Below are positions 54,730 through 63,155 of a stretch of 64,000 nucleotides of DNA, piece after piece. The notes beneath the pieces were generated by a model. The model was given only the letters and a program-made list of their open reading frames with translations, was not told where the DNA came from and did no database searches. The position numbers and the translations under genes were made by a program. The stretch lies in assembly GCA_017645785.1 (NCBI GenBank), contig JAGCNW010000016.1, forward strand, positions 124,001 through 188,000, given 5' to 3'. This stretch comes from Treponema sp. Lineage in GTDB: Bacteria; Spirochaetota; Spirochaetia; Treponematales; Treponemataceae. How positions within the stretch are numbered: position 1 is the first letter of the stretch; every line of letters starts with the position of its first letter.

Positions 54730-54743
54730 TATTTGGAGTCAAA

Positions 54744-55268
54744 ATGTCCTATAAGTTTGTGGTCATTACAGACGAGTATATAAGCTATTTGCGAAAGACT
54801 GAGCCAAATGTAATGTCTAACAAAGTTGAAAGCCGGATTTATCATAGAAAATACCTTGGCATTATTGAACGGCTTGGCGGGTTTAATTATTTTATTCCGC
54901 TCTCTTCGCCAAAACCAAAGGATTATAGTCAAAACGGAAAACCAAAAAATGATTCGCTTATTACTGTTTATATAAAAGATAACAAGCGTCTTTATGGAAC
55001 TTTGCGTTTTAATAATATGATTCCTGTTCCTGATTCAGAAATTGAAACATACGATTTGAATGCGGAAGGCGATTTAAAGTACAAGCTGATTGTCTACAAT
55101 GAATTATATTTTGTTCGTCAAAATAAAGAGAAAATCGAGCGAACGGCAAAAAATCTATATGAAGCGAAAAAGAATCAGCAAAATGAACCAAAAGGAAAAT
55201 TGCCTCTTTTGGAAATGACTTTGAATTTTAATTCCCTAGAAAAACTATGTTCAGCATTTAAATGCTAA
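54744..55268 (+). CDS. toxN: Type III toxin, ToxN/AbiQ-family endoribonuclease
   Basis: 174 residues, the usual ToxN length. Family segments are visible: TDEYISYLRKTEPNVMSN at the front, RKYLGIIERLGGFNYFIPLSSPK (in part), NNMIPVPDSEI, YNELYFVRQNKEKIERTAKNLYE (in part) and the end LNFNSLEKLC. It cuts mRNA and the antitoxin precursor, and causes growth arrest or abortive phage infection when the antitoxin is lost. A ggag ribosome site precedes the ATG. AT-rich like the rest of the island. Confidence 0.88.
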   Translation: MSYKFVVITDEYISYLRKTEPNVMSNKVESRIYHRKYLGIIERLGGFNYFIPLSSPKPKDYSQNGKPKNDSLITVYIKDNKRLYGTLRFNNMIPVPDSEIETYDLNAEGDLKYKLIVYNELYFVRQNKEKIERTAKNLYEAKKNQQNEPKGKLPLLEMTLNFNSLEKLCSAFKC

Positions 55269-55281
55269 TAATATTCCCCGA

Positions 55282-56250
55282 TTAGTTCACTACATTAACC
55301 GGCTGGCCGGCCAAAAACTTTCGCAGGTTGTCCACCGCGATGCCTAGCAAGCGCTCGCGGGTTTCCTTGGCGGCCCAGGCCACGTGGGGAGTGATGACGC
55401 AGTTTGGCGCTCCCAAGAGGGGGCAGGCGGCAGACATCGGCTCTTGCGACAAAACGTCGGCGCCAAAGCCAAAAAGTTTTTTGCTTTCCAGCGCCTTTCG
55501 GACTGCCGCTTCGTCAATCAAGGGGCCGCGCGCGGTGTTTAGCAAAATGGCGCCGTCTTTCATTTTGGCAAGCGCCGCTTGGTTTATCATTCCCTTGTTG
55601 TCGGCGGTAAGAGGGCAGTGCAGGGATACGATGTCGCTTCTTTGCAGCAATTCGTCAAGGCTGACGGATTCCACCGTGAAATTTTCTTTGCCAAAGTCTT
55701 CGATTTTTTTTGCCGTTCTTGAATAAGCGATGACTTTCATTCCAAGCGCGTTTGCGATTTTTGCCACGGCTTGGCCAATGCTTCCAAAGCCAACGATGCC
55801 AAAAGTTTTTCCCAGCAGTTCCGTAAGCGGATGCGTCCAATAGCAAAAGTCGGGGCTTTTTATCCAGCCGCCATTTTGGACGGAATCATTGTGCGCGTGG
55901 ACGCCGTTTGTCAATTCAAGCAAGAGCGCGAACGTCGCTTGCGCCACGGCCATCGTGCTGTAAGAAGGAATGTTTGTTACGGTGACTCCGCGTTCGCGCG
56001 CGGCGGCCGTGTCGATCACGTTGTAGCCGGTGGCAAACACGCCGATGTATTTAAGCTTTGGGCATTGCGCCAAAATTTCTTTTGTGATTTGGACTTTGTT
56101 CAAAAAAACGATGTCCGCGTCGCGCATGCGTTCCGCCGTAAGCTCCGCAGGCGTGCGCTCGTAAAATTCCAATTCGCCAAATTCTTTGAACACGTCGTAG
56201 CTAAGGTCGCCGGGATTCAGCGCGTGGCCGTCAAGAATCACCAATTTCAT
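55282..56250 (-). CDS. D-2-hydroxyacid dehydrogenase (glycerate dehydrogenase-like)
   Basis: NAD(P)-dependent reductase or dehydrogenase of 2-hydroxyacids. 322 residues with NAD motif GIVGFGSIGQ near residue 147, the catalytic Arg in LLNTARGPLIDE, Glu in LSQEPM and His in ITPHVAWA. Substrate (hydroxypyruvate, glyoxylate or other) cannot be told. It lies 3 bp after proB, at the end of the argF-proB operon. Confidence 0.9.
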   Translation of the reverse strand: MKLVILDGHALNPGDLSYDVFKEFGELEFYERTPAELTAERMRDADIVFLNKVQITKEILAQCPKLKYIGVFATGYNVIDTAAARERGVTVTNIPSYSTMAVAQATFALLLELTNGVHAHNDSVQNGGWIKSPDFCYWTHPLTELLGKTFGIVGFGSIGQAVAKIANALGMKVIAYSRTAKKIEDFGKENFTVESVSLDELLQRSDIVSLHCPLTADNKGMINQAALAKMKDGAILLNTARGPLIDEAAVRKALESKKLFGFGADVLSQEPMSAACPLLGAPNCVITPHVAWAAKETRERLLGIAVDNLRKFLAGQPVNVVN

Positions 56251-56253
56251 AAA

Positions 56254-57057
56254 TCATTCCTCCGGCAAAAACAAAGTTCCGTCGGCGCTTCCGTCGGAAA
56301 GCTTGTCCAAGATTTTTTCGCGGCCGCCGTTTGCAAGGATTACCGGAATGTTGTAGGCAAAGCATTTTTGCGCGGCCTGTAATTTTGTTTCGATTCCGCC
56401 GGTCCCAAAAGCGTTGGTCTCGCCGATTGTGATTTCCTTTCGCAGCTCGTCGATGTTGCCGACGGTTTGAACCAACTTTGCGTCGGGATTTGCCTTGGGA
56501 TTGTCGGAATAAACGCCGTCGATGTCGCTGAACAAAACCAGCAAGTCCGCTCCCCACAAAATCGACGTGAGCGCGCTAAGGTTGTCGTTGTCGCCGATGG
56601 AGTCTTCTTCAAACGAGACGCTGTCGTTTTCGTTTATGATTGGAACGACGCCTTCGTCAACAAGCGTGAACAAGGTGTTGCGAATGTTGAGCGTTTGCAG
56701 CTTGTTTTCAAAATTTTCTTTTACGAACAAAAGCTGGCCGATTTGGATTCCGTTTTCGGCAAAGGCTTTTCGCCACTGGCTCATAAGCTCTACTTGGCCG
56801 ATCGCGCACAAGGCCTGCCTGTAGTGGACATCCTTTTTGCGCGCCCATTCTTTTATCGCGCTCACGCCGCTGACTTGCGCGCCGGATGAAACGACCGCGA
56901 TTTGCTTTCCGCTGTCAATCAAGTTTTTGACTTGCGCGGCAAAGGCCGCCATGAACTCTGTGTTTTGCGTTCCGTCGCTTTTGGCCAGCGTATTGCTTCC
57001 GATTTTTATGACTATCTTTCGCGCTTTTTTTATCGCGTCCTTTATTTGTTCGCTCAT
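56254..57057 (-). CDS. proB: Glutamate 5-kinase (short form without PUA domain)
   Basis: First step of proline synthesis: glutamate plus ATP to glutamyl 5-phosphate. 267 residues, so the amino-acid-kinase domain only; the C-terminal PUA domain of E. coli ProB is missing, as in many bacteria. Motifs: KIGSNTLAK, VSSGAQVSG, ENDSVSFEEDSIGDND and GTGGIETKLQAA. Cotranscribed with argF. The partner proA is 2.2 kb away in a separate unit. Confidence 0.94.
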   Translation of the reverse strand: MSEQIKDAIKKARKIVIKIGSNTLAKSDGTQNTEFMAAFAAQVKNLIDSGKQIAVVSSGAQVSGVSAIKEWARKKDVHYRQALCAIGQVELMSQWRKAFAENGIQIGQLLFVKENFENKLQTLNIRNTLFTLVDEGVVPIINENDSVSFEEDSIGDNDNLSALTSILWGADLLVLFSDIDGVYSDNPKANPDAKLVQTVGNIDELRKEITIGETNAFGTGGIETKLQAAQKCFAYNIPVILANGGREKILDKLSDGSADGTLFLPEE

Positions 57058-57078
57058 GTTCGTTCCTTGTTAAAAGCC

Positions 57079-58065
57079 TTATATCGTCGCGGCGATGACG
57101 GCCTTGATTGTGTGCATTCTGTTTTCCGCCTCGTCAAAAACGACAGACTGCGCGCTTTCAAAAACTTCGTCGGTCACTTCCATTTCGTTGATGCCGAATT
57201 TTTCGCTTATCTCTTTTCCGATCGTCGTGTTGAGGTCGTGGAAGGACGGAAGGTCGTGCATGAAAATCGCCGTGGGCTTGGCCTTTGCCATCACTTCTTT
57301 TGTTACTTGATACGGCTTTAGGTCGGCGATTCGTTCCGCCCAAACTTCGTCCGGCTCGCCCATGCTTACCCAAACGTCGGTGTAAATTATGTCCGCTCCG
57401 CTGGCGGCCTTTGCGATGTCCTCTTCAAGCGTGATGGAGCCGCCGCTTTCTTTTGCCCACGGCTCGCAGTCCTGGACAAGCTGCGCCGACGGAAAATATT
57501 TTTTTGGCGCGCAAAGCGTAAGGTTTAGTCCAAGCTTTGAGCACACGACGCAAAGTGAGTTTCCGACATTGTAGCGCGCGTCGCCAAAGTAAACCAGCTT
57601 TAAGCCCTTTAGCTTTCCAAAATGCTCGCGGATTGTCAGCATGTCGGCCAGCATTTGCGTGGGGTGGTATTCGTTGGTCAAGCCGTTCCAAACGGGAACG
57701 TCGGCGTGCTTTGCGAGCGTTTCCACGATTGTTTGCTCAAAGCCGCGGTATTCGATTCCGTCGAACATTCGGCCAAGAACGCGCGCGGTGTCGGCGATGC
57801 TTTCTTTTTTTCCGATTTGCGAACCTTCCGCCAAATATGTTGTCATGATTCCCAAATCGTGCGCGGCCACTTCAAATGAGCAGCGCGTTCTGGTGGAAGT
57901 CTTTTCAAAAATCAGCGCGATGTTCTTTCCCTTAAAAGCGTCCACGCGCTTTCCTCGCTTTTTCTTTTTTTTGTAGTCCGCGGCCAAATCCAAGAGGCCG
58001 ACAATTTCTTCCGGCGTAAAATCCCTAAGCGTCAAAAAATCTCTTCCGCGCAAATTCAAAGCCAT
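57079..58065 (-). CDS. argF: Ornithine carbamoyltransferase
   Basis: Makes citrulline from ornithine and carbamoyl phosphate. 328 residues with the carbamoyl-phosphate site [12 protein letters not shown], and HPTQMLADM. The ornithine-binding segment reads MHDLPSFHD where most enzymes have MHCLPAFHD, so the active-site Cys is Asp. An N-terminal basic stretch ([11 protein letters not shown]) is also usual. First gene of the operon with proB; aaggaagg ribosome site. Confidence 0.93.
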   Translation of the reverse strand: MALNLRGRDFLTLRDFTPEEIVGLLDLAADYKKKKKRGKRVDAFKGKNIALIFEKTSTRTRCSFEVAAHDLGIMTTYLAEGSQIGKKESIADTARVLGRMFDGIEYRGFEQTIVETLAKHADVPVWNGLTNEYHPTQMLADMLTIREHFGKLKGLKLVYFGDARYNVGNSLCVVCSKLGLNLTLCAPKKYFPSAQLVQDCEPWAKESGGSITLEEDIAKAASGADIIYTDVWVSMGEPDEVWAERIADLKPYQVTKEVMAKAKPTAIFMHDLPSFHDLNTTIGKEISEKFGINEMEVTDEVFESAQSVVFDEAENRMHTIKAVIAATI

Positions 58066-58085
58066 AAAATGCCTTCCTTTTTTCT

Positions 58086-58091
58086 ATTATA
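58086..58091 (-). promoter_or_regulatory. -10 box of the argF operon promoter
   Basis: Minus strand TATAAT, 20 bp before the argF start, with TTCATT 17 bp upstream as a weak -35. Confidence 0.45.
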
Positions 58092-58225
58092 AAAGAAAGC
58101 ATTATTGTAATGAATTTTCCGCGTTTTTGCTAGTGGGAGGCGGCCGGCTTTTGGGCTTGCGAACTGTTTCCGCTTGCGGCGCTTCTACCCTAGAATCCCC
58201 GCAAAAAAAACGCTAATCTTTATCC

Positions 58226-59260
58226 ATGAAATATTTTTGCAAGCCATTAACCGCGCTGTTTGCGGCGGCGATTTTTTCTTCCGCGATTTTTGCCGCGGAA
58301 AATTTTGAATGGAAATCCGCCTCTCCAAAAAGCCTTGGGCTGGACGAGAAAAAAATCCAGGCCTTTTTGGCGGAGCTTCCCGACACTCTGGTGACTAGCT
58401 GCGTCATCGTTAAGGACGGAACAATCGCAAGCGAATATTACAAGGCGGGCTATGGCGCGGATTCCGTTTTTAGCATGCAGTCGGTTTCCAAAAGCGTGAC
58501 AAGCGCGGTTGTCGGAATCGCGATCCAGCAGGGCTACTTTAAATTGGACGACGCAATCTCGCAGTTTTTTCCGGAGGCAAAAAACTTGGCCGTTTGCCGG
58601 GGCGAGTCAAAGGCGCTTTTTGAAAAAATCACCGTGCGACACTTGCTTACAAACACAAGCGGCCTTGTCTCAACCGACAGCGCCGTTTGGGGCCAGTGGA
58701 GGGCCAGCGGCGACTGGATAAAATTTTTGTTCGACAGGCCCATGCGACATGAGCCTGGAAAAGTCTTTGAGTATTCAACCGGAAACACGCACTTGCTTTC
58801 GGCAATCGTCCAGCGGACCACAAAAAAATCCATGGACCAATACGGCCGCCAAGTTTTGTTCGAGCCGCTGGGCATGCAAGGCGCGCGCTTTGACGCTGGG
58901 CCGGAAGGCGTTGGCGACGGCGGGAACGGTTTTCACATGACCGCGCGCGACATGGCCCGCTTTGGCCTTTTGTACTTGCAAGGCGGCGTTTGGCAGGGAA
59001 AGCGAATCGTTCCCGCGGAATGGGTGGCGGAATCTACAAAGATTCAAGTTCCCAAGCAAGCGCGCTACGGATTTCAGTGGTGGGTCCGCTGGTTTGGAAA
59101 GAGCGAGGCGCGCGGATTTTTCGCGCACGGTTGGGGCGAGCAAGTCATCGCCGTCCTTCCTTCAAAAAATCTTGTCGTGACTTTTTCCAGCCGCGAGCCG
59201 GACAACCGCAAGAACGCGACCTACTGGCGCTGGATTGGCGATATTGCAGATTCGCTTTAG
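58226..59260 (+). CDS. Class C beta-lactamase-fold serine hydrolase, exported
   Basis: 344 residues with signal peptide (LFAAAIFSSAIFAAEN). Active-site SxxK in MQSVSKSVTSA, tyrosine motif EYSTGN, and an HGWGEQ near the end replacing the KTG triad. Such proteins are usually esterases or D-amino-acid peptidases, not antibiotic hydrolases. It ends overlapping convergent proA by 4 bp. Confidence 0.88.
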   Translation: MKYFCKPLTALFAAAIFSSAIFAAENFEWKSASPKSLGLDEKKIQAFLAELPDTLVTSCVIVKDGTIASEYYKAGYGADSVFSMQSVSKSVTSAVVGIAIQQGYFKLDDAISQFFPEAKNLAVCRGESKALFEKITVRHLLTNTSGLVSTDSAVWGQWRASGDWIKFLFDRPMRHEPGKVFEYSTGNTHLLSAIVQRTTKKSMDQYGRQVLFEPLGMQGARFDAGPEGVGDGGNGFHMTARDMARFGLLYLQGGVWQGKRIVPAEWVAESTKIQVPKQARYGFQWWVRWFGKSEARGFFAHGWGEQVIAVLPSKNLVVTFSSREPDNRKNATYWRWIGDIADSL

Positions 59261-60531
59261 CCCCTGATTTGGCCGTCGCCGTCGATGAGGTATTTTACGG
59301 TTGTGAGCGCCTCAAGTCCCATCGGGCCGCGGATGTGAAGCTTTTGCGTGCTGATTCCAAGCTCGGCGCCAAAGCCAAATTCAAAGCCGTCGGTAAAGCG
59401 CGTTGAGGCGTTGACGTAAACGCAGGCCGCGTCCACTTTGCTTTGGAAGGCGCGGGCGCGCGCCCTGTTGTTGGTCACAATCGATTCGCTGTGCTTGGTG
59501 TTGTGGGCGTTTATGTATTCTATCGCGTCGTCAACGTCTTTTACGCTTTTTACGACGCATTCGTAATCCAAAAATTCATTTCCGTAATCTTGGTCCGTCG
59601 CAGCCACGACGCAGTCGGGCCTTCCGTTTTTTTGGGCGAAACTTTTTAGCGCTCCGATGCAGTCGGGGTCGGCGTGAAAAGTCACGCGGCCTGCAAATCG
59701 TTCCTCAAGCGCGGGCAAGAATTTTTCCAAAACATTTTGGTTTACCAAAATCGCTTCTATCGCGTTGCAAACTCCGGGGCGTTGGATCTTCGCGTTCTCC
59801 GCGATGTCAAGCGCCATGTTCAAGTCGCCTTGGTCGTCAACATAAAGGTGGCAGACGCCGCTTCCGGTTTCGATTACGGGGATGCGTGCGTTTTGCACGA
59901 CGCTTTGGATAAGCTTTTTTCCGCCACGGGGAAGAACCACGTCTATCAAGCCGCGCGCGTTCAATATTTTGTCAACGTCGGAATGGTCTTGACTTTCCAA
60001 AAGCTCTATCGCCGCCGCGACTCCGTCCTGGCAAGAAGAAAGGCCTTCTTTTATCGCGGCGCAAATCGCTTTGTTTGATTCCAAAGCCGCCGAAGAGCCG
60101 CGAAGCAAAATCGCGTTTCCGCTTTTATAGGCAAGGCAAAAAGCGTCAACCGTAACGTTGGGGCGGCTTTCGTAAATTATGCAAACCACTCCAAGCGGAA
60201 CCCTGACGCGCTTTATTTGAAGGCCCTTGGGGCTTTCCCAGCCGCCTTCGACTTTTCCGATCGGATCTTCGTGGTCGATTACGATTTGAACGCCTTGGCA
60301 AATCGAGTCAAGCCGCGCGTCGTTAAGGCTTAGGCGGTCGATTAGCGGCTCGCTGGTTCCGTTTTTGCGCGCGTTTTCCACGTCGATTTTGTTGGCTTTT
60401 AAGATTGCCGCGCGGTTTTTGTTTATCGAATCGATTACGCTTTTTAGCGCGGCGTTTTTTTGGCTTGCGTTTTGAAGGGCAAGAATGGAGGCGGCCGATT
60501 TTAGTCCGCCGCAAATTCGCTCAAGGTCCAT
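59257..60531 (-). CDS. proA: Gamma-glutamyl phosphate reductase
   Basis: Second step of proline synthesis: glutamyl 5-phosphate to glutamate semialdehyde with NADPH. 424 residues with the aldehyde-dehydrogenase-fold segments VPLGVVCIIYESRPNVT, GNAILLRGSSAALESN, and the catalytic Cys in RPGVCNAIEAI. Gene lies 9 bp after the hypothetical gene at 60541. Confidence 0.95.
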   Translation of the reverse strand: MDLERICGGLKSAASILALQNASQKNAALKSVIDSINKNRAAILKANKIDVENARKNGTSEPLIDRLSLNDARLDSICQGVQIVIDHEDPIGKVEGGWESPKGLQIKRVRVPLGVVCIIYESRPNVTVDAFCLAYKSGNAILLRGSSAALESNKAICAAIKEGLSSCQDGVAAAIELLESQDHSDVDKILNARGLIDVVLPRGGKKLIQSVVQNARIPVIETGSGVCHLYVDDQGDLNMALDIAENAKIQRPGVCNAIEAILVNQNVLEKFLPALEERFAGRVTFHADPDCIGALKSFAQKNGRPDCVVAATDQDYGNEFLDYECVVKSVKDVDDAIEYINAHNTKHSESIVTNNRARARAFQSKVDAACVYVNASTRFTDGFEFGFGAELGISTQKLHIRGPMGLEALTTVKYLIDGDGQIRG

Positions 60532-60540
60532 AGGCGCGCC

Positions 60541-61068
60541 TTAGTAGTTGGCCAAGAAGAACATTCCCAAAAGCATCGCCACGCGGGCCTTGCTCTGTTC
60601 CCAATCCTGCTCTTGCGGAAGGCTTTTGACATAAAGCCAAAAGATTCCAAACTCAGGGTCGATGCGCAAAGAATACTCTTCAAAGTCGGCGCTCTTGGCT
60701 TGGTTTCCGAACATCAAGTAAACGACGTCTGTCACTATTTGCAAAAGCGAAGCGTATGATTTGTTCCACTGGCCTTTTGTGACAGCCTCGCTGTATTCGT
60801 TCAATTTGTAAAGAACATTTTCTTTTAACTCTGCGTCCGATTTTTCAATCCATGTCTTTTGAACCAAAAGCGAAAGGTTTTTTTGAAAGCTTGAAATCAA
60901 CTTGCTTTCAAAGTCGGCGGCCTCTTTTGCAAAAAGCGCTTTGTCGGCTCCAAAAGCCGCGGCCAAAACGTCAGCGGCCGCAACGTAATTTTTTCCTTCA
61001 ACAAATTCCGAGATCGCGTTCAATATTTTTTTATCTACATAACTATTTATTGTTTTGTCAAAAGTCAT
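60541..61068 (-). CDS. Hypothetical protein upstream of proA
   Basis: 175 residues, mainly helical, no signal peptide or membrane segment (SEFVEGKNYVAAADVLAAAFG, then helical runs; one hydrophobic end LLGMFFLANY). I do not recognise the family. The 9-bp spacing suggests cotranscription with proA. Start taken at the first ATG after the untranslated end of the neighbouring gene. Confidence 0.65.
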   Translation of the reverse strand: MTFDKTINSYVDKKILNAISEFVEGKNYVAAADVLAAAFGADKALFAKEAADFESKLISSFQKNLSLLVQKTWIEKSDAELKENVLYKLNEYSEAVTKGQWNKSYASLLQIVTDVVYLMFGNQAKSADFEEYSLRIDPEFGIFWLYVKSLPQEQDWEQSKARVAMLLGMFFLANY

Positions 61069-61131
61069 AGCTTATTTTACTTGTTATGAAAAAAATATTC
61101 AAGGGTTATTTGCGTAAGCCGCGACGCTTCG

Positions 61132-62031
61132 CTAATACCCCATCCTCGCGAAGGAGACGCTGCCCGTTGATTCGTCGACGGTGACAAGGCCGAATACTTT
61201 GTTCTCCAAATAAGCGCCGACGACTTCTTCTTTAAAGCTTTTGTAGTCATAGCTGTGGATGGAATGCTTGTGGCCTTCAAAAACATATTTGACGTTGTTG
61301 GCGGCAAAGTCAGAAATCAAGATTGAGCGTTCCTGAACGTCGTCAAGGGCAAAGTAAAAAATTCCTCCGGCGTAAACGGGGTAGTGCATAAAAACAATTT
61401 TTGGACGCGCGCTTTTTTTCAAGTTGTTTTCCAAGTCTTCGATTTGATTCGCGCCAAGAGTTCCGTTCCCTGTGTCCAAAAACCAAAAGTCAAAGTTGTA
61501 GGGGCCGCCCGCGTTCAAAGTGAACGTGTAGTAGGAAGTGTATGGATAAATTTTGCGCCGCCAAACTTCCCAGCCGCTGTTGTACAAATCGTGGTTTCCT
61601 AAAATTGAATAGACTTTGTAGTCGCTTACGCCCAATTCTTTTTTTGCGGTTTCTATCCAAACGGCTGCGGTCGCGTTAAAAGAATCGGCTTCGCTTTCGT
61701 GGCCGCCGTCCATGCTGTCGCCAAGGTTAACGATAAAGCTGGGGCGCAAGGCGGGATCGGCAGTTTGCAAGAGTGTCGTGAACACAAGCAAAAAGTTTTG
61801 GTCGCGGCGCTCGTGCTTTGAATCTCCAAAGTGGCTGTCGGTCAGAACTATAAACGAGTATTTGCCTCTGTAGCCCACTTGCGGAAGGTTTGGTCCAAAA
61901 AGCGGCAAGGCTTTTGTCGCCCTGTCCTCGACTCCGGTTTCGGTGAACAAGAACATAGGAAGGCCGTAATTGCATGAGGCGAGAATAAGCGAAAAGACGA
62001 TTGTCGGAAGGGCGCGCAAAAACTTTTTCAA
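61132..62031 (-). CDS. Metallophosphoesterase lipoprotein
   Basis: 299 residues from TTG 62031, which overlaps the upstream stop as TTGA and has gagg 7 bases before it; the ATG at 62052 lies inside the upstream gene. Signal with lipobox SLILASC. Metal motifs: VLTDSHFGD, VNLGDSMDGG, ILGNHDLY, FMHYPVYAGG and FEGHKHSIHSY, in the calcineurin-like order. Exported phosphatase or nuclease-like enzyme; substrate unknown. Confidence 0.85.
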   Translation of the reverse strand: MKKFLRALPTIVFSLILASCNYGLPMFLFTETGVEDRATKALPLFGPNLPQVGYRGKYSFIVLTDSHFGDSKHERRDQNFLLVFTTLLQTADPALRPSFIVNLGDSMDGGHESEADSFNATAAVWIETAKKELGVSDYKVYSILGNHDLYNSGWEVWRRKIYPYTSYYTFTLNAGGPYNFDFWFLDTGNGTLGANQIEDLENNLKKSARPKIVFMHYPVYAGGIFYFALDDVQERSILISDFAANNVKYVFEGHKHSIHSYDYKSFKEEVVGAYLENKVFGLVTVDESTGSVSFARMGY

Positions 62032-62762
62032 AAGCAAAACCTCACGTTCCATCTAACCAAGACATGGTTAAAGTAAGCCACCGTCGCAAGAAAATCTGTC
62101 ATGCCCAAGTCCAAGAGAAGGCCAAGGCGGACGGCGTCCTTTATGTTGTAGGCCGCGCCAAAAGTCAATTGGGGGCAAAAGAAGCGGGGGTAGCGGTAAA
62201 GATTGTAGCTTCCCAGCGAAGTGAAAAGCTCAAGTCCGTTGGGCCAAACTTTGTCAACTTCAACAAACGCAGCAAAGTCATGGTCGGTTATATGAAGGCC
62301 TTTTATCGCGTCAAAATTTGTCAGCCTGAATGCGTATCCGTTCCTCACTGTGAATGTAAGGCCCGTGTTGGAAATCCAGCGGATTTCGAATTCTTCCAAT
62401 ATGTCGTGTTCCCAATATGTGTTTTTGTAGCGCTGCAAGTGGTATGTGGTCGCCGCTCCAAAGCGCCAAACGCCGTTCTCGCGGCGGCTAATAAATGGAA
62501 GATAGTCGCTTCTTAGCGTAAAGTCGCTCGTCCGCGGGTCTAGTTGAAAGGCTGTGAAAAAGCCGAAGGGCTGCCAGTCAAAGTTGTACTGTATTCCAAG
62601 CCAATTTTGATTGCGCTCGATTCCCCGGTTGGCTGATTGGGCAATGTCAAATTGCAAGTATTGTTTTGGCTTTTCGCTTTGCGGGAGCGTTTCGATTTTT
62701 GCGAACGCAGGAACGGCCGCGATAAAAATTATGGGAATGAAAATAGCTGAAAGTTTTTTCAT
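62028..62762 (-). CDS. Exported outer-membrane-type protein of unknown function
   Basis: 244 residues from ATG 62762 (MKKLSAIFIPIIFIAAVPAFA signal). Longer upstream frames run into the tRNA gene and are not used. The body has alternating aromatic strands (WRFGAATTYHLQRY, GLTFTVRNGYAFRL) and ends RWNVRFCF, with the aromatic final residue of a barrel. It overlaps the metallophosphoesterase gene by 4 bp. Confidence 0.75.
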   Translation of the reverse strand: MKKLSAIFIPIIFIAAVPAFAKIETLPQSEKPKQYLQFDIAQSANRGIERNQNWLGIQYNFDWQPFGFFTAFQLDPRTSDFTLRSDYLPFISRRENGVWRFGAATTYHLQRYKNTYWEHDILEEFEIRWISNTGLTFTVRNGYAFRLTNFDAIKGLHITDHDFAAFVEVDKVWPNGLELFTSLGSYNLYRYPRFFCPQLTFGAAYNIKDAVRLGLLLDLGMTDFLATVAYFNHVLVRWNVRFCF

Positions 62763-62786
62763 CTCGGATAACTTTTTAATAAAACG

Positions 62787-62816
62787 CCAAAAAAAAACGG
62801 CGTTGTTCACGCCGTT
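62787..62816 (-). terminator. Terminator after tRNA-Ala
   Basis: Minus-strand stem AACGGCG/CGCCGTT with loop tgaacaa, followed by a T-run, 9 bp after the tRNA. Confidence 0.85.
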
Positions 62817-62824
62817 CAACCAAG

Positions 62825-62898
<74 letters not shown>

Positions 62899-62911
62899 AA
62901 ACAGTAAAGGC

Positions 62912-62940
62912 ATTTTAGTAAAAAAAACAAGTTTTGTCAA
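62912..62940 (-). promoter_or_regulatory. Promoter of tRNA-Ala
   Basis: Minus strand: TTGACA (62935-62940), 17 bp, TAAAAT (62912-62917), 13 bp before the tRNA. The -35 abuts the fold-back element at 62941. Confidence 0.85.
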
Positions 62941-63121
62941 GTGGCGCGAAAGAAAAAAAACACTCCCGGTCGCGGCTGCGTCTGGGCGAAACCGCTAGAT
63001 ATCGTCGCTACACACAATTTGCCCCATGTAACTATCTACGTTTGCCGCTGGCGCGGCAGGGGCAAATTGAGTATTTTCGCCAGCCGCCCCGCTTCCTCGC
63101 GTGTTTTTTCTTTTGCGTCAC
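62941..63121. repeat. Fold-back element of about 180 bp, inverted ends
   Basis: Left end (62941-62963) and right end (63101-63121) form an imperfect inverted repeat (GTGGCGCGAAAGAAAAA versus GTGACGCAAAAGAAAAA on the other strand). Inside are a perfect 11-bp inverted pair, CAATTTGCCCC (63015-63025) / GGGGCAAATTG (63059-63069), and GCGGCTG/CAGCCGC. No protein is encoded. Could be a MITE-like remnant or a long rod-shaped RNA. Confidence 0.5.
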
Positions 63122-63155
63122 GGCTAAAATTGTTGCTAAATGCCTTTGCTTTTTT

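Noticed and set aside
58226-59260. Class C serine hydrolase considered as an antibiotic-resistance beta-lactamase
   Set aside because: SxxK and YxN are present, but the KTG-type triad is replaced by HGWGEQ and the closest look is to esterase/peptidase relatives.
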